The notes beneath the pieces are model-generated. The model had not been told where the DNA came from, did not search any database, and saw only the letters and a list, made by a program, of their open reading frames with translations. A DNA stretch of 64,000 nt from Dromaius novaehollandiae (lineage: Eukaryota > Chordata > Aves > Casuariiformes > Dromaiidae): contig NC_088103.1 in NCBI RefSeq assembly GCF_036370855.1, forward strand, positions 7,193,404-7,257,403, in the 5' to 3' direction. Shown one piece after another: positions 63,661 through 64,000 of this stretch. The position numbers and the translations under genes were made by a program. Positions within the stretch are counted from its first letter, which is position 1; each line of letters starts with the position of its first letter.

Positions 63661-64000
63661 AAAGAGCAGGTCAGAGCTGCCAGTGCTTGTCCATGCTTTC
63701 CTTATTGGTCTGTACAATTTGCATTTGAGCCTGGATTTGCATTGTAACTATTGCAATTTATTTATTCCCATGCAGTGTGTAATTTAAGTAAGTTCTGTTG
63801 AATGCAGCTGAAAATGTGCTATATGGCTCATCTAATGAAAAGGGAAAAAAATGTATGCAATCTGATCATTATAATGTAGTGATACACCAGTGATCAACAA
63901 AAATAAAATGGTTATATTATTGGTAAACGAAACTGTACTTTGGCAGCCAAAGAATAATCGCTTTAAGTGTTTGATCAAGTGGATCGGGATAGCGTTGGGT
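63661..64000. promoter_or_regulatory. Possible enhancer with two octamer motifs
   Basis: AT-rich, repeat-free block up to the window end. Two perfect POU/Oct motifs ATTTGCAT lie at 63717-63724 and 63735-63742, 18 bases apart in the same orientation. CATTGTAAC and TTGCAATTTATT follow. The texture resembles a conserved non-coding element, but conservation cannot be tested here. Confidence 0.25.

Overview
The window is vertebrate nuclear DNA, most likely from a bird. Eight spliced exons on the + strand encode the kinase half of cGMP-dependent protein kinase 1 (PRKG1). They are followed, on the same strand, by a complete four-exon dickkopf-1 gene (DKK1). PRKG1 next to DKK1 is the known vertebrate gene order. 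Several worn fragments resemble CR1 LINEs, DKK1 is extremely G+C-rich, introns are short and PRKG1 lies close to DKK1; together these favour a bird over a mammal. I do not identify the species.

Layout. Bases 1-14057 are the end of a long PRKG1 intron. It holds a minus-strand CR1 remnant (about 3.26-4.08 kb), an AT-rich block that looks like a conserved non-coding element (about 4.19-4.66 kb), and a CpG-rich minus-strand segment framed by good splice signals (1710-1913). Coding exons lie at 14058-14197, 17917-18006, 20504-20645, 24051-24214, 25228-25350, 25449-25511, 26603-26669 and 31501-31599. All splice sites are GT-AG and all phases join, giving 295 residues from just before the ATP-binding lysine to the C-terminus. 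The 3' UTR probably runs to about 36.01 kb with several poly(A) signals.

About 2.7 kb further on a CpG island begins, with long G-runs, a CCAAT box, TCF/LEF-like sites and a TATA box. It drives DKK1 (38816-39814, 236 residues). The DKK1 poly(A) signal is at 40160. The remaining 24 kb or so is intergenic. It holds two tRNA-like SINE heads on the minus strand, a CR1 remnant, microsatellites, and motif clusters that could be distal regulatory elements (a SOX-type inverted pair at 44.68 kb and two octamers at 63.7 kb). I recognise no further protein gene there.

Function. PRKG1 is the cytosolic kinase that carries nitric oxide/natriuretic peptide-cGMP signals. DKK1 is a secreted antagonist of Wnt co-receptors LRP5/6. 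They are neighbours with no known shared pathway. TCF/LEF-like sites upstream of DKK1 fit its known role as a Wnt feedback inhibitor. I found no CRISPR array, bacterial operon or intact mobile element. The features most worth following are the base-composition-driven remodelling of DKK1, its inverted TCF/LEF pair, and the possible antisense exon in the PRKG1 intron.
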